Assembly: GCF_036226465.1 (NCBI RefSeq)
Contig: NZ_CP108476.1
Span: forward strand, 3,906,001 to 3,970,000
Length of the DNA: 64,000 nucleotides
Origin: Kitasatospora sp. NBC_01250
Lineage (GTDB): Bacteria > Actinomycetota > Actinomycetes > Streptomycetales > Streptomycetaceae
Direction of reading: 5' to 3'
Part shown: in pieces, positions 51,594 to 62,367 of the stretch
How positions within the stretch are numbered: position 1 is the stretch's first letter
How the letters are laid out: each line of letters begins with the position of its first letter
Made by a program: the position numbers and the translations under genes
The notes under the pieces: generated by a model
The model's input: the letters and a program-made list of their open reading frames with translations, nothing else
Database searches by the model: none
What the model was told of the DNA's origin: nothing

Positions 51594-51627
51594 AAAGCCT
51601 GTTGGAGCAGGCAGGTCAGAGCATCAA

Positions 51628-52821
<1,194 letters not shown>

Positions 52822-52930
52822 TGCAGTCCTCCTGAGGACAGTTCTGTACGCCGTACGACGTCAGTTGGTCTTTGATCGGGTTTTTGGAACGGGGTGCTGG
52901 TGGCACCCCATGCCGTCCCGCGGGTGGGGC

Positions 52931-52976
52931 GGAGACGCCGGCGGGGTCGGGGTACGACCCCGCCGGGTATGTCTCC
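52931..52976 (-). terminator. Hairpin between fusA and tuf
   Basis: A perfect 11-bp stem (52938-52948 with 52956-52966) is enclosed by GGAGAC/GTCTCC (52931-52936 with 52971-52976). It begins about 40 bp past the fusA stop and may partly uncouple tuf from fusA. Confidence 0.65.
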
Positions 52977-53016
52977 TTAAAGCCTAAGGGGTGTGAAAAG
53001 TCCCGATTGCGGGACC

Positions 53017-55122
<2,106 letters not shown>

Positions 55123-55161
55123 GGTGGCTCGTTCTCTCTCTGTCTAGTGACGGGGTTCGGA

Positions 55162-55632
55162 CTACCAGCGGTAGTGCGCGAAGGCCTTGTTGGACTCGGC
55201 CATCTTGTGGGTGTCCTCGCGACGCTTCACGGAAGCGCCCAGGCCGTTGCTGGCGTCGAGGATCTCGTTCATCAGGCGCTCGGTCATGGTCTTCTCGCGA
55301 CGGGCGCGGGAGTAGCCGACCATCCAGCGCAGCGCCAGGGTGCTGGCGCGGCCCGGACGGACCTCGACCGGCACCTGGTAGGTGGCGCCACCGACACGGC
55401 GGGACTTGACCTCGAGGGCCGGCTTGACGTTCTCCAGCGCGCGCTTCAGCGTCACGACGGGGTCCGAGCCGGTCTTCTCGCGAACGCCCTCGAGGGCGCC
55501 GTACACGATCCGCTCGGCGGTGGAGCGCTTGCCGTGCAGCAGGATCTTGTTGACCAGCGAGGTCACCAGCGGGGAGCCGTAAACCGGGTCGATGATGACC
55601 GGGCGCTTCGGGGCGGGGCCCTTACGAGGCAT
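55162..55632 (-). CDS. rpsG: 30S ribosomal protein S7
   Basis: 156 aa: [63 protein letters not shown] and [20 protein letters not shown]. It starts 2 bp after the rpsL stop. Confidence 0.99.
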   Translation of the reverse strand: MPRKGPAPKRPVIIDPVYGSPLVTSLVNKILLHGKRSTAERIVYGALEGVREKTGSDPVVTLKRALENVKPALEVKSRRVGGATYQVPVEVRPGRASTLALRWMVGYSRARREKTMTERLMNEILDASNGLGASVKRREDTHKMAESNKAFAHYRW

Positions 55633-55634
55633 TC

Positions 55635-56006
55635 TTACTTCTCCTTCTTGGCGCCGTAGCGGCTGCGAGCCTGCTTGCGGTTCTTGACACCCTGGGTGTC
55701 GAGCGAACCGCGGATGATCTTGTAGCGGACACCAGGAAGGTCCTTCACACGACCGCCGCGCACGAGCACGATGGAGTGCTCCTGCAGGTTGTGGCCCTCG
55801 CCGGGGATGTAAGCGGTGACCTCGATCCCGCTGGTGAGGCGCACACGGGCGACCTTACGAAGCGCCGAGTTCGGCTTCTTCGGGGTGGTCGTGTACACAC
55901 GCGTGCAGACGCCGCGGCGCTGGGGCGAGCCCTTCAGCGCGGGCGTCTTGTTCTTCTCGACCTTGTCCTGCCGGCCCTTTCGGACCAGCTGCTGGATCGT
56001 AGGCAC
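55635..56006 (-). CDS. rpsL: 30S ribosomal protein S12
   Basis: 123 aa from GTG 56004-56006 (GGAGAAAC upstream); the longer in-frame reading has no support. Decoding-centre residues are wild type: K43 in TTTPKKPN and K88 in [11 protein letters not shown], so no classical streptomycin-resistance change is present. It is the first gene of the str operon, with a promoter at 56249-56277. Confidence 0.99.
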   Translation of the reverse strand: MPTIQQLVRKGRQDKVEKNKTPALKGSPQRRGVCTRVYTTTPKKPNSALRKVARVRLTSGIEVTAYIPGEGHNLQEHSIVLVRGGRVKDLPGVRYKIIRGSLDTQGVKNRKQARSRYGAKKEK

Positions 56007-56248
56007 CGTTTCTCCGTTTTCTGTGTGCCAAGGCTGGGTGAAACTAACCTGCGGTGTTCCCAGCTCACGCCGACCCACGAGGTCGGGTGTGTTGGGCTCC
56101 TTCCGGTCCTGCCAGAGGCGGGGACAGCGGAGGAAATCGCGGAATCCTGATGTGCTGATGCGCAGCGGCGGCGCTCACGCGCGAGTGGCGCGGCGGCCGG
56201 TGTGCTTGCACGCACAAGGACCCGGGGACACCCCAGGCACAAGGTCAG

Positions 56249-56277
56249 AGCGTACCTAGCGCATCGGGCGCGGTCAA
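56249..56277 (-). promoter_or_regulatory. str-operon (rpsL-rpsG-fusA-tuf) promoter
   Basis: On the minus strand TTGACC (56272-56277) and TACGCT (56249-56254) are 17 nt apart, a good HrdB-type promoter. Confidence 0.75.
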
Positions 56278-56411
56278 AACAAATGCGACCTGGCTGGTCG
56301 TGGCGGGATTGCGGTGCCGCCGGGGGTCGGGCCCGCGGCCGGACACGTGGCCCGACGCGACCAGCTGGTGGGTGTCGCCCGCCGCCTCGACCGTCCTACC
56401 ACACCGGCGGC

Positions 56412-56438
56412 GGCCCGGCGACCGGAGAGCGCCGGGCC
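56412..56438 (-). terminator. Hairpin downstream of the DUF1707/DUF4190 gene
   Basis: A perfect 9-bp stem (56412-56420 with 56430-56438, 9-nt loop) lies about 58 bp past the stop at 56496 and before the str promoter. Confidence 0.6.
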
Positions 56439-56444
56439 CCGGCC

Positions 56445-56504
56445 GGTGCCGGGCGTCAGCCGTGTGTGACGACCGGCACGCCCGGTGCCGGGGCGTCAGC
56501 CGTG
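56445..56504. repeat. Imperfect 20-bp direct repeat across the 3' end of the DUF1707/DUF4190 gene
   Basis: A unit beginning GGTGCCGG and ending GTCAGCCGTG occurs at 56445-56464 and again at 56484-56504 (one extra G). The second copy contains the stop codon region; the first lies just outside the gene. It looks like a short duplication. Confidence 0.7.
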
Positions 56505-57077
56505 CGTTCCCACCAGCAGCACGGCGAGCAGCAGCATCGCCGCCCAGCCGGCCACCGAGAGGTAGCCCAGCACCAGACCCGCGGTGGCCATGCCGTCGCC
56601 GCCCTCCCGGGTCTCGCGGATCTGCCGGCGGGCGACGTGCCCGGTGATCACGGCCGGCACGCCGAGCACCCCGGCCGAGGGCACGCAGAGCAGGCCGAGC
56701 ACCAGGGAGGCGATGGCCATGCCGTTGTTGGGCGCCGGGCGGGCCGGCGCCAGGAAGGTCGGCGGGACCGCGGCACCGAGCGGGGCGGCGGCAGGGCCCG
56801 AGAGCGGGCCGGCGGGCAGGTCGGCCACGATCTGCGCCAGCTGACCGTAGGTCTGGGCCTGGTTGGCGGCGTCGAAGCGCTCGGAGTACTCGGCGGCCGA
56901 CAGCCGGCCCTCCGCGTAGGCCGCCTTCAGCACGTCCACCGTGCGGTCCCGATCGGTGTGCGCGGCGCGCATCGCGGCGTAGCCCGCGCCCTGCGCGTTC
57001 GGCTGGGGGCTGGGCCAGCCGCCGCCCTGCGCTGGGCCGGGCCGGCCCGCCGGCGGCCAGGGCTGCACGTCGCCCAT
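56496..57077 (-). CDS. DUF1707/DUF4190-like small membrane protein
   Basis: 193 aa from ATG 57075-57077 with GGAGGAGACC. After a Pro/Gly-rich head, residues about 35-90 show the DUF1707 pattern (DRTVDVLKAAYAEGRLSAAEYSERFDAA). The C-terminal half (about 115-193) has two hydrophobic segments with NGMAIASLVLGLLCVPSAGV and a repeated ATAGLVLGYLSVAGW, the DUF4190 pattern. Such proteins are common in actinomycetes and have no assigned function. Confidence 0.85.
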   Translation of the reverse strand: MGDVQPWPPAGRPGPAQGGGWPSPQPNAQGAGYAAMRAAHTDRDRTVDVLKAAYAEGRLSAAEYSERFDAANQAQTYGQLAQIVADLPAGPLSGPAAAPLGAAVPPTFLAPARPAPNNGMAIASLVLGLLCVPSAGVLGVPAVITGHVARRQIRETREGGDGMATAGLVLGYLSVAGWAAMLLLAVLLVGTHG

Positions 57078-57268
57078 CCGGTCTCCTCCCGAAAGCGGCC
57101 CGCCCCGCGCGCCGCGCCTGTCCCCCAGTGGACGAACCGCACCCGCCGCTGGGTTCCACTGCCTGGGCACCATCATGCCCCGAACCGCGCCGCTTGCCGC
57201 CGGGGTTGGCGCACCCTTGGGCAACGGCCGCGCCCGGCCCCGCCGGTCGGCAGGCCCACTGCGGCATC

Positions 57269-58567
57269 ATGGGCTCGGTGGACGTAGACCAGAAGAGCAT
57301 CGGTGAGCTGCTGGGACGAGCGCTGTCGGCGGTGCTGGAGGCGCCCGACCGCCGGGTCGAGGACGCGGTGGACAGCGGGGCCTCGCTGCTGGCCGCGTCC
57401 CAGGAGCGCTGGCCCGCGGTGAGCCGGGGGCTGCTCACCCTGACGGACACCTCGCTCGGCGCGCTCTGGGCCCGCGGCTGGCGCCCCGCCGACCTCGCCC
57501 GGCTGGTCCGGCGCGATCTGGCGGCCACCCACCAGGCGCTGCTGGTGGACCTGGTCGCCGCCGAGGCCCGCCGTTACGCCCCCGCCGCGCTGGACCGGCG
57601 CTGGCAGGAGCAGTTGCGCGAGCTGGCCTGCGAAGTCTGGTGGCCGCGGGACGAGGGCTTCCTGCCCGGCTTCGCGACCCGCCACCGGCTGGACCGGTTC
57701 GCGCTGGCCACCGCCGCCCTGGAGCTGTTGCGGCTGCTCGGCCGGCTGCCGGCCATCGCGCCGGTGGGGCCCGCGCCCGGCGCCGCCCGGCGCCCGGTCG
57801 AGCACCGGGCCGCGGTGCGGGTGCCCGGTGAGCCGCGGATGCTCGCCCGGATCCGGGCGCTGCTGGCCAAGGCGGAGTCCACCGAGTACCCGCAGGAGGC
57901 CGAGGCGCTGACCGAGAAGGCCCAGCAGCTGATGGCGCAGCACAGCATCGACGAGGCCCTGCTGGCCGCCGGACAGCCCGACGGCGGGCTGCCGGGCGCG
58001 CTGCGGATCGGGGTGGAGAACCCGTACGAGGGCCCCAAGGCGATGCTGCTGGACGCGGTGTCGGCGGCCAACCGGTGCCGGGTGGTCTGGGCGAAGGAGT
58101 TCGGCTTCTGCACGGTGATCGGCTTCGACTCCGACCTCGACGCCGTCGAGCTGCTCTACACCTCCCTGCTGGTGCAGGCCACCGCCGCGATGCAGCACTC
58201 GGGCAGCAAGCAGCACCTGGACGGGGCCTCGCGCACCCGGGCGTTCCGGCAGTCCTTCCTGGTCTCCTACGCGACCCGGATCCGCGAGCGGCTGACCGAG
58301 GCCACCGAGCGCACCACCCGGGAGGCCGCGGCCGGCCGCCATCTGCGCGAGGACGGCACCGCCGAGCAGTTGGTGCCGGACGAGCGGCTGCTGCCGGCCC
58401 TGGCCGCGCGCGAGGAGGCGGTGGACTCGGCCACCGAGCGGATGTTCCCCAAGCTCACCTCGCAGCGGGTGCGGGTGAGCGACGGCGAGGGCTGGGCGGC
58501 CGGGCGCGCGGCGGCGGACCGGGCCGCGCTGCACGGGCGCGGCCGGGTGGAGCGCGGCCGGGGCTGA
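57269..58567 (+). CDS. DUF2786 domain protein
   Basis: 432 aa from ATG 57269; a GTG nine bases later is an alternative, and neither has a strong ribosome site. The DUF2786 helical motif is at about 191-231 (MLARIRALLAKAESTEYPQEAEALTEKAQQ in outline). The N-terminal helical region (1-160) and the C-terminal region (about 240-432) contain no motif I can name. No membrane segment. It is convergent with the ADP-ribosylglycohydrolase gene. Function unknown. Confidence 0.85.
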   Translation: MGSVDVDQKSIGELLGRALSAVLEAPDRRVEDAVDSGASLLAASQERWPAVSRGLLTLTDTSLGALWARGWRPADLARLVRRDLAATHQALLVDLVAAEARRYAPAALDRRWQEQLRELACEVWWPRDEGFLPGFATRHRLDRFALATAALELLRLLGRLPAIAPVGPAPGAARRPVEHRAAVRVPGEPRMLARIRALLAKAESTEYPQEAEALTEKAQQLMAQHSIDEALLAAGQPDGGLPGALRIGVENPYEGPKAMLLDAVSAANRCRVVWAKEFGFCTVIGFDSDLDAVELLYTSLLVQATAAMQHSGSKQHLDGASRTRAFRQSFLVSYATRIRERLTEATERTTREAAAGRHLREDGTAEQLVPDERLLPALAAREEAVDSATERMFPKLTSQRVRVSDGEGWAAGRAAADRAALHGRGRVERGRG

Positions 58568-58592
58568 GGCGTCGCGGCGGCCCCGGGGCGGC

Positions 58593-59579
58593 TCAGTCCC
58601 AGAGCGCACCCAGGGCGAGCAGCTCGTCGCGGTGCTCGATCCGCCGCACCCAGTCGGCCGGCCAGACGTCCGGACCGGCGTGCGCACCCGCGAACGCGCC
58701 GGTCAGGCAGGCGATGGAGTCGGAGTCGCCGGAGGAGTAGGCGGCCCGGCGCACGGCGGTGACCGGGTCGTCGGGGAAGAGCAGGAAGCAGAGCAGCCCG
58801 GTCGCCAGCGCCTCCTCGGCGATCCAGCCCTCCCCGGTGGCCAGGCACGGGTCAGCCTGCGGCTCCGGGTCGGCGAGCGCGGCGTCCAGGCGGTCCAGCA
58901 CGCCCAGGCACTCGTCCCAGCCGCGCGCGATGAACTGCTCGGCCGAGTGGTCCTGGCTGTGCGCGACCAGGTCGCCGAGCCAGTGGTCGTCGTACCGGGT
59001 GCGGTTGGCGACCGCGTGCGCACGGAGCAGCCCCGGCAGCTCGGCCGGCGCGGTGCCCTCCACCAGCAGCCGGACGGTGAGCGCGGTCAGGTCGCTGGCC
59101 GCGAGGGCGGTCGGGTGACCGTGGGTCAGCGCGGACTGCAGCTGCGCGGCGCCCGAGAGCTGGCGCTCGGTGAGGCCGGGGACGAGTCCGAGCGGGGCGA
59201 CCCGCATGTTGGCGCCGCAGCCCTTGGAGCCGAGCTGACTGGCCTCCTGCCAGGGGCGGTCGGGGCTGGCCAGCAACCCGCAGGCGCGCAGGCAGGTCAT
59301 GCCCGGGGCGCGGTTGTTCTCGGGAGAGACCGACCAGGAGACGAACTCGTCGCGCAGCGGCTCCGTGAAGCTCTGCGGCGTGAGTGCACCGGCACGACGG
59401 ACCGCGCGGGCCAGCGCGAGCGTCATCTGGGTGTCGTCGGTGATCAGCGCCGGGGTGGGCAGCGGGAGCTCACGCCAGTTCGGCCAGGTGTTCTCCAGGT
59501 ACTCCATCCACTTGAACTCCGTCGGGTACCCCATCGCGTCCCCGATCGCGAGGCCGAGCAGGGTTCCGGTCGCGCGCAT
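58593..59579 (-). CDS. ADP-ribosylglycohydrolase family protein
   Basis: 328 aa from the ATG at 59577-59579, which overlaps the P450 stop (an ATG one codon earlier is also possible), implying translational coupling. The DraG/ARH fold motifs are intact: GDAMGYPTEF (13-22), TDDTQMTLALA (48-58, Mg-binding Thr-Asp-Asp) and SGDSDSIACLTGA (283-295, second Asp pair). It should hydrolyse an ADP-ribosyl bond; whether on protein, nucleic acid or a metabolite is unknown. It is the last gene of the small protein-P450 unit. No ADP-ribosyltransferase gene is adjacent. Confidence 0.92.
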   Translation of the reverse strand: MRATGTLLGLAIGDAMGYPTEFKWMEYLENTWPNWRELPLPTPALITDDTQMTLALARAVRRAGALTPQSFTEPLRDEFVSWSVSPENNRAPGMTCLRACGLLASPDRPWQEASQLGSKGCGANMRVAPLGLVPGLTERQLSGAAQLQSALTHGHPTALAASDLTALTVRLLVEGTAPAELPGLLRAHAVANRTRYDDHWLGDLVAHSQDHSAEQFIARGWDECLGVLDRLDAALADPEPQADPCLATGEGWIAEEALATGLLCFLLFPDDPVTAVRRAAYSSGDSDSIACLTGAFAGAHAGPDVWPADWVRRIEHRDELLALGALWD

Positions 59580-60787
59580 CATGTGGTCACCAACAGTTCG
59601 TTCAGGCCGCGGATCACGAATCCGGGCTGCCAGGAGGGTTCGCTCACCAGCGCCAGTTCGGGCGCGTGGCGCAGCAGGGCGCCGAAGGACTCGGCGAGTT
59701 CGAGCCGGGCCAGCGGGGCGCCGAGGCAGAAGTGCAGGCCGGCGCCGAAGGAGATGTGCGGGTTGTCGGACCGGGTGACGTCCAGCCGGTCGGGGTCGGC
59801 GAAGCGCTCCGGGTCGCGGTTGGCGGAGCCGAAGAGCAGTGCGACCTCGGCGCCGCGCGGGATGCGCACCCCGGCCACCTCGATGTCCTCCAGCACCCAG
59901 CGCTCGAACAGCTGCAGCGGGGTGTCGTAGCGCATCAACTCCTCGATGGCGGTGGGGAGATGATGCTCGACACCGGAGCGCAGCAGGGACAGCTGGTCGG
60001 GGTTGCGCAGCAGCGCCCACCATCCGTTGCCGGTGGTGTTCACCGTCGCCTCGTGCCCGGCGTTGAGCAGCAGGACGCAGGTGGAGATCATCTCCTGCTC
60101 GCTCAGCCGGTCGCCGTCCTCCTGCGCGGCGATCAGCGCGGAGACCAGGTCCACGCCGGGGGCGGCGCGCCGCTCGCGGATCAGTTCGCGCAGGTAGTCG
60201 GAGAACTCGATGCTGGCTGCCACCGCGCGCTCGGCCGCCGCCGGGGTCGGGTTGAGCTCGTACATCCCGGTGATCGCCGCCGACCAGGGCCGCAGCAGCC
60301 CACGGTCGGCCGCGGGCACCCCGAGCATCTCGGCGATGACCGCCACCGGCAGCGGCTCGGCCACCGCGCTGATCAGGTCGCCGCCGCCCTCCCTGACCAG
60401 GCCGACGACCAGCTCCTCTGCCAGCCGCGCCACCGTGGGCCGCAGCGCCTCGACCATCCGCGGCGTGAAGGCCTTCGACACCAGGCGCCGGATCCGGGTG
60501 TGGTCCGGCGCCTCCAGGTCGAGCAGCCCGTTGTCGTTGAGCGTGTGGAACGGCTCGTGCGCCGGGTCCGGCGGCGTGCGCCCGAACTCCTCGTGGCTGA
60601 ACCGGTGCGTGTAGGTGCGCCCGAGCCGCCGGTCCCGCAGCAGCGAACTCACGTCCTGGTAGCGGGAGATCAGCCACTGCCCGGTCGGTTCGTAGCACGA
60701 GACCGGCGCCTGCTCCCGCAGTTCGGCATAGGCGTCGTACGGGTGCGCGATGAACTCCGCCGACCACGGATCGAAGTGCTGCGTCAT
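59579..60787 (-). CDS. Cytochrome P450
   Basis: 402 aa soluble bacterial P450. The I-helix motif is AGHEAT (243-248), the K-helix ExxR is E283-R286, and the haem loop is FGAGLHFCLG with Cys354 as iron ligand. The PERF-like segment reads DPERFADPDRLD. The N-terminus MTQHFDPWSAEFIAHPYDAY resembles the CYP105/107-like actinomycete group, but I cannot assign a family. It needs ferredoxin partners, none of which is encoded nearby. Its start overlaps the stop of the 61-aa gene and its stop overlaps the ADP-ribosylglycohydrolase start. Confidence 0.96.
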   Translation of the reverse strand: MTQHFDPWSAEFIAHPYDAYAELREQAPVSCYEPTGQWLISRYQDVSSLLRDRRLGRTYTHRFSHEEFGRTPPDPAHEPFHTLNDNGLLDLEAPDHTRIRRLVSKAFTPRMVEALRPTVARLAEELVVGLVREGGGDLISAVAEPLPVAVIAEMLGVPAADRGLLRPWSAAITGMYELNPTPAAAERAVAASIEFSDYLRELIRERRAAPGVDLVSALIAAQEDGDRLSEQEMISTCVLLLNAGHEATVNTTGNGWWALLRNPDQLSLLRSGVEHHLPTAIEELMRYDTPLQLFERWVLEDIEVAGVRIPRGAEVALLFGSANRDPERFADPDRLDVTRSDNPHISFGAGLHFCLGAPLARLELAESFGALLRHAPELALVSEPSWQPGFVIRGLNELLVTT

Positions 60788-60969
60788 TCGAGCAGCGTAT
60801 CGACCTGCTCAAGTGGAGTCGCCTCGGTCATCGCCAGGTGCCAGGCATCGAGGTGGCGCTTCCGCAGGACGCGGACATCGGTCCGCCGACTGTGGTCGCG
60901 GACCAGGAATGCTGCGCGTTCCTGGTCATCCAGTCGAACGCACTCCGCACACTCCGCCCCCGCGCTCAC
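60784..60969 (-). CDS. 61-aa protein with possible CxxC/His zinc site
   Basis: GTG start (60967-60969) overlapping the stop of the 67-aa gene; its own stop overlaps the P450 start. C7 and C10 form a CxxC near the N-terminus (AECAECVRL), and H26, H39 and H44 follow in a Lys/Arg-rich segment (RVLRKRHLDAWH), which could complete a zinc-finger-like site. I recognise no named family. The tight overlaps on both sides argue that it is real. Confidence 0.75.
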   Translation of the reverse strand: MSAGAECAECVRLDDQERAAFLVRDHSRRTDVRVLRKRHLDAWHLAMTEATPLEQVDTLLE

Positions 60970-61169
60970 GACTCCGCCTCAGCGAACGCCCGGTCCGGGC
61001 ATCGCTCGCCACCGCAGCGGCAGAGCGGCCAGTCGCTGCTCCGGAACCGGCCGATAGCGAAGTGCGGGTCGTAGCTGGGGGCCATCGCGCGGATGGCATG
61101 ACGCGCTCCGTTGTCGTCGGTGACGACGCGACGGTACGTCCCGGCCCCGGGCTCTTCGGCTGTTGGCAT
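60966..61169 (-). CDS. 67-aa Cys-containing protein
   Basis: ATG 61167-61169 with AGGGAGCAGCC. The middle is polar (TYRRVVTDDNGARHAIRAM) and the C-terminal third holds C50, C52 and C57 (PLCRCGGERC) near two upstream His. It may bind metal or be a small regulator. It is the first gene of the small protein-P450-ADP-ribosylglycohydrolase unit and is divergent from the XRE regulator at 61262. Confidence 0.75.
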   Translation of the reverse strand: MPTAEEPGAGTYRRVVTDDNGARHAIRAMAPSYDPHFAIGRFRSSDWPLCRCGGERCPDRAFAEAES

Positions 61170-61230
61170 GGCTGCTCCCTGATCGTGACCTGTTGCCACA
61201 TCAGGTGTAGTTCTCCGTGAACACCCTGCC

Positions 61231-61250
61231 AGTGGCCACCGTAGTGGCCA
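61231..61250. promoter_or_regulatory. Direct-repeat operator candidate in the XRE/P450-unit divergent promoter
   Basis: AGTGGCCA occurs at 61231-61238 and again at 61243-61250, 12 bp apart and so roughly on one helix face. It lies immediately before the XRE regulator start and between the two divergent transcription units, as expected for an autoregulatory site. Confidence 0.5.
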
Positions 61251-61261
61251 GACTGTGCGGT

Positions 61262-62353
61262 ATGAGCGTCGGTGCACTCATCAGAGCCCTCCGCGAGGCC
61301 CGCGGCTGGTCACAGGGCCGCCTTGCCTCCGCATTGTGCGAGGCATCCACTCGCCCAACGCTGACCCGGGAGGAGATCAGCCGGTGGGAGAACGGAAAAC
61401 GGTCCGTCGGGCCCTTCTGGCTGGCCCACCTGGCGAGGACCTTCGCTCTGCCGGTCGAGGTCTTCGAGGCCGCGGGAGTCGGCCGGCCATCGCCGATCGG
61501 CGAGGTCGCCCGGCAAGGGCTCGTAGCCGCGTTGGACGGGCGTGCCAGCGTCGATGACTGGCAGGAGGTGACGGACGACTACGGACGCGCCTTCATGACG
61601 CTCCCAGCGCGTGAGATCGAGCCACAGCTCGCTGGCGACCTGCTCCTGCTGCGCCGGGCCCTGGCGGACTCCCAATGCCTTTGGGAGTCCGTGGCCAGGC
61701 TCTCGGTCGTCATGGGGATGGCTGTGGCTTCGCTCAACGGCCCTGCGGCCTCCGCCCGCTGGTATCGAACCGCGGTCAAGGCCGCCGACCGCTCCGGCGG
61801 CTTGGCGCTCCGCGAGTGGACACGCGGGCAGGGCGCACTCGCTCTCGTCTACGAGGGCGCCGAGCCGTCCTCGCTGATCGCCGTGACGACCAAGGCCCTT
61901 GCCCTGTCCCAACGCCCTTCCATGGGACGGCTCTGTGCCCTACTGGCTCAAGCGCACTGCTACGCAAGGCTCGGCGAGCCTGGACCGGCCCGACGTGACC
62001 TCTGTGCTGCCGACGAGATGTTCCCGTCAGTGGCCTCACCGCCGTTCGCCACGGTCTTCTCCATGCCGCAGTGGGGATACAGCCTCACCAAGACGCTCGT
62101 TCACGCCCGACTCGGCGATGTCGAGCAGTCGCAGCGGGAGCAGGACACCGCCGACCGGCTGAGGCCCGGCGGCCTCGGCCGGTTCGCGGCTCACACGAGC
62201 GTTCACCGAGCACTGTCGTTCGTGAAGTCCGGAGACGTCGGTGTCGGCCTTGAGCTGGCCCGGAGAACCGTGGCCGAGCTGCCGGCCGAGCAGCGGAGCA
62301 AGGTGCTCGGTGGCTTCGTCGCGGAGGTCAAAGCCGCCGCCCGGGCCACCTGA
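61262..62353 (+). CDS. XRE-type HTH regulator with helical (TPR-like) C-terminus
   Basis: 363 aa from ATG 61262; a GTG at 61217 gives a 15-residue longer version with a slightly better ribosome site. The HTH (about 4-68) shows LIRALREARGWSQGRLASAL and REEISRWENGKRSVGP. The rest is all helical with repeated Ala/Leu/Arg patterns (for example QAHCYARLGEPGPARRDLCA), resembling the TPR-like sensor domains of streptomycete XRE regulators. It is likely to sense a signal and control the divergent four-gene unit and itself (inference). Confidence 0.88.
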   Translation: MSVGALIRALREARGWSQGRLASALCEASTRPTLTREEISRWENGKRSVGPFWLAHLARTFALPVEVFEAAGVGRPSPIGEVARQGLVAALDGRASVDDWQEVTDDYGRAFMTLPAREIEPQLAGDLLLLRRALADSQCLWESVARLSVVMGMAVASLNGPAASARWYRTAVKAADRSGGLALREWTRGQGALALVYEGAEPSSLIAVTTKALALSQRPSMGRLCALLAQAHCYARLGEPGPARRDLCAADEMFPSVASPPFATVFSMPQWGYSLTKTLVHARLGDVEQSQREQDTADRLRPGGLGRFAAHTSVHRALSFVKSGDVGVGLELARRTVAELPAEQRSKVLGGFVAEVKAAARAT

Positions 62354-62367
62354 CCCGGCTGATCCGG

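Larger units (their letters stand above)
51055..51627 (-). promoter_or_regulatory. tuf-rpsJ intergenic region (573 bp) with S10 operon leader
   Basis: No convincing gene lies here. From the tuf side it holds the tuf terminator (51546-51593) and a candidate promoter (51439-51467). The leader is about 380 nt long. In the leader, on the minus strand, AGGG-TTTTT-CCCT followed by T-rich sequence (around 51180-51200) resembles a weak attenuator. I see no recognised riboswitch. Confidence 0.6.
56007..56495 (-). promoter_or_regulatory. rpsL upstream region (489 bp)
   Basis: No gene is seen. It includes the str-operon promoter (56249-56277), a leader of about 235 nt rich in short inverted repeats, and on the distal side the 3' region of the DUF1707/DUF4190 gene with a hairpin (56412-56438) and a direct repeat. 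Confidence 0.7.

Noticed and set aside
58593..60812. A single 739-codon frame that would fuse the ADP-ribosylglycohydrolase to an Arg/Pro-rich N-terminal part
   Set aside because: The upstream half is an out-of-frame reading of the P450 gene; the hydrolase has its own start overlapping the P450 stop.
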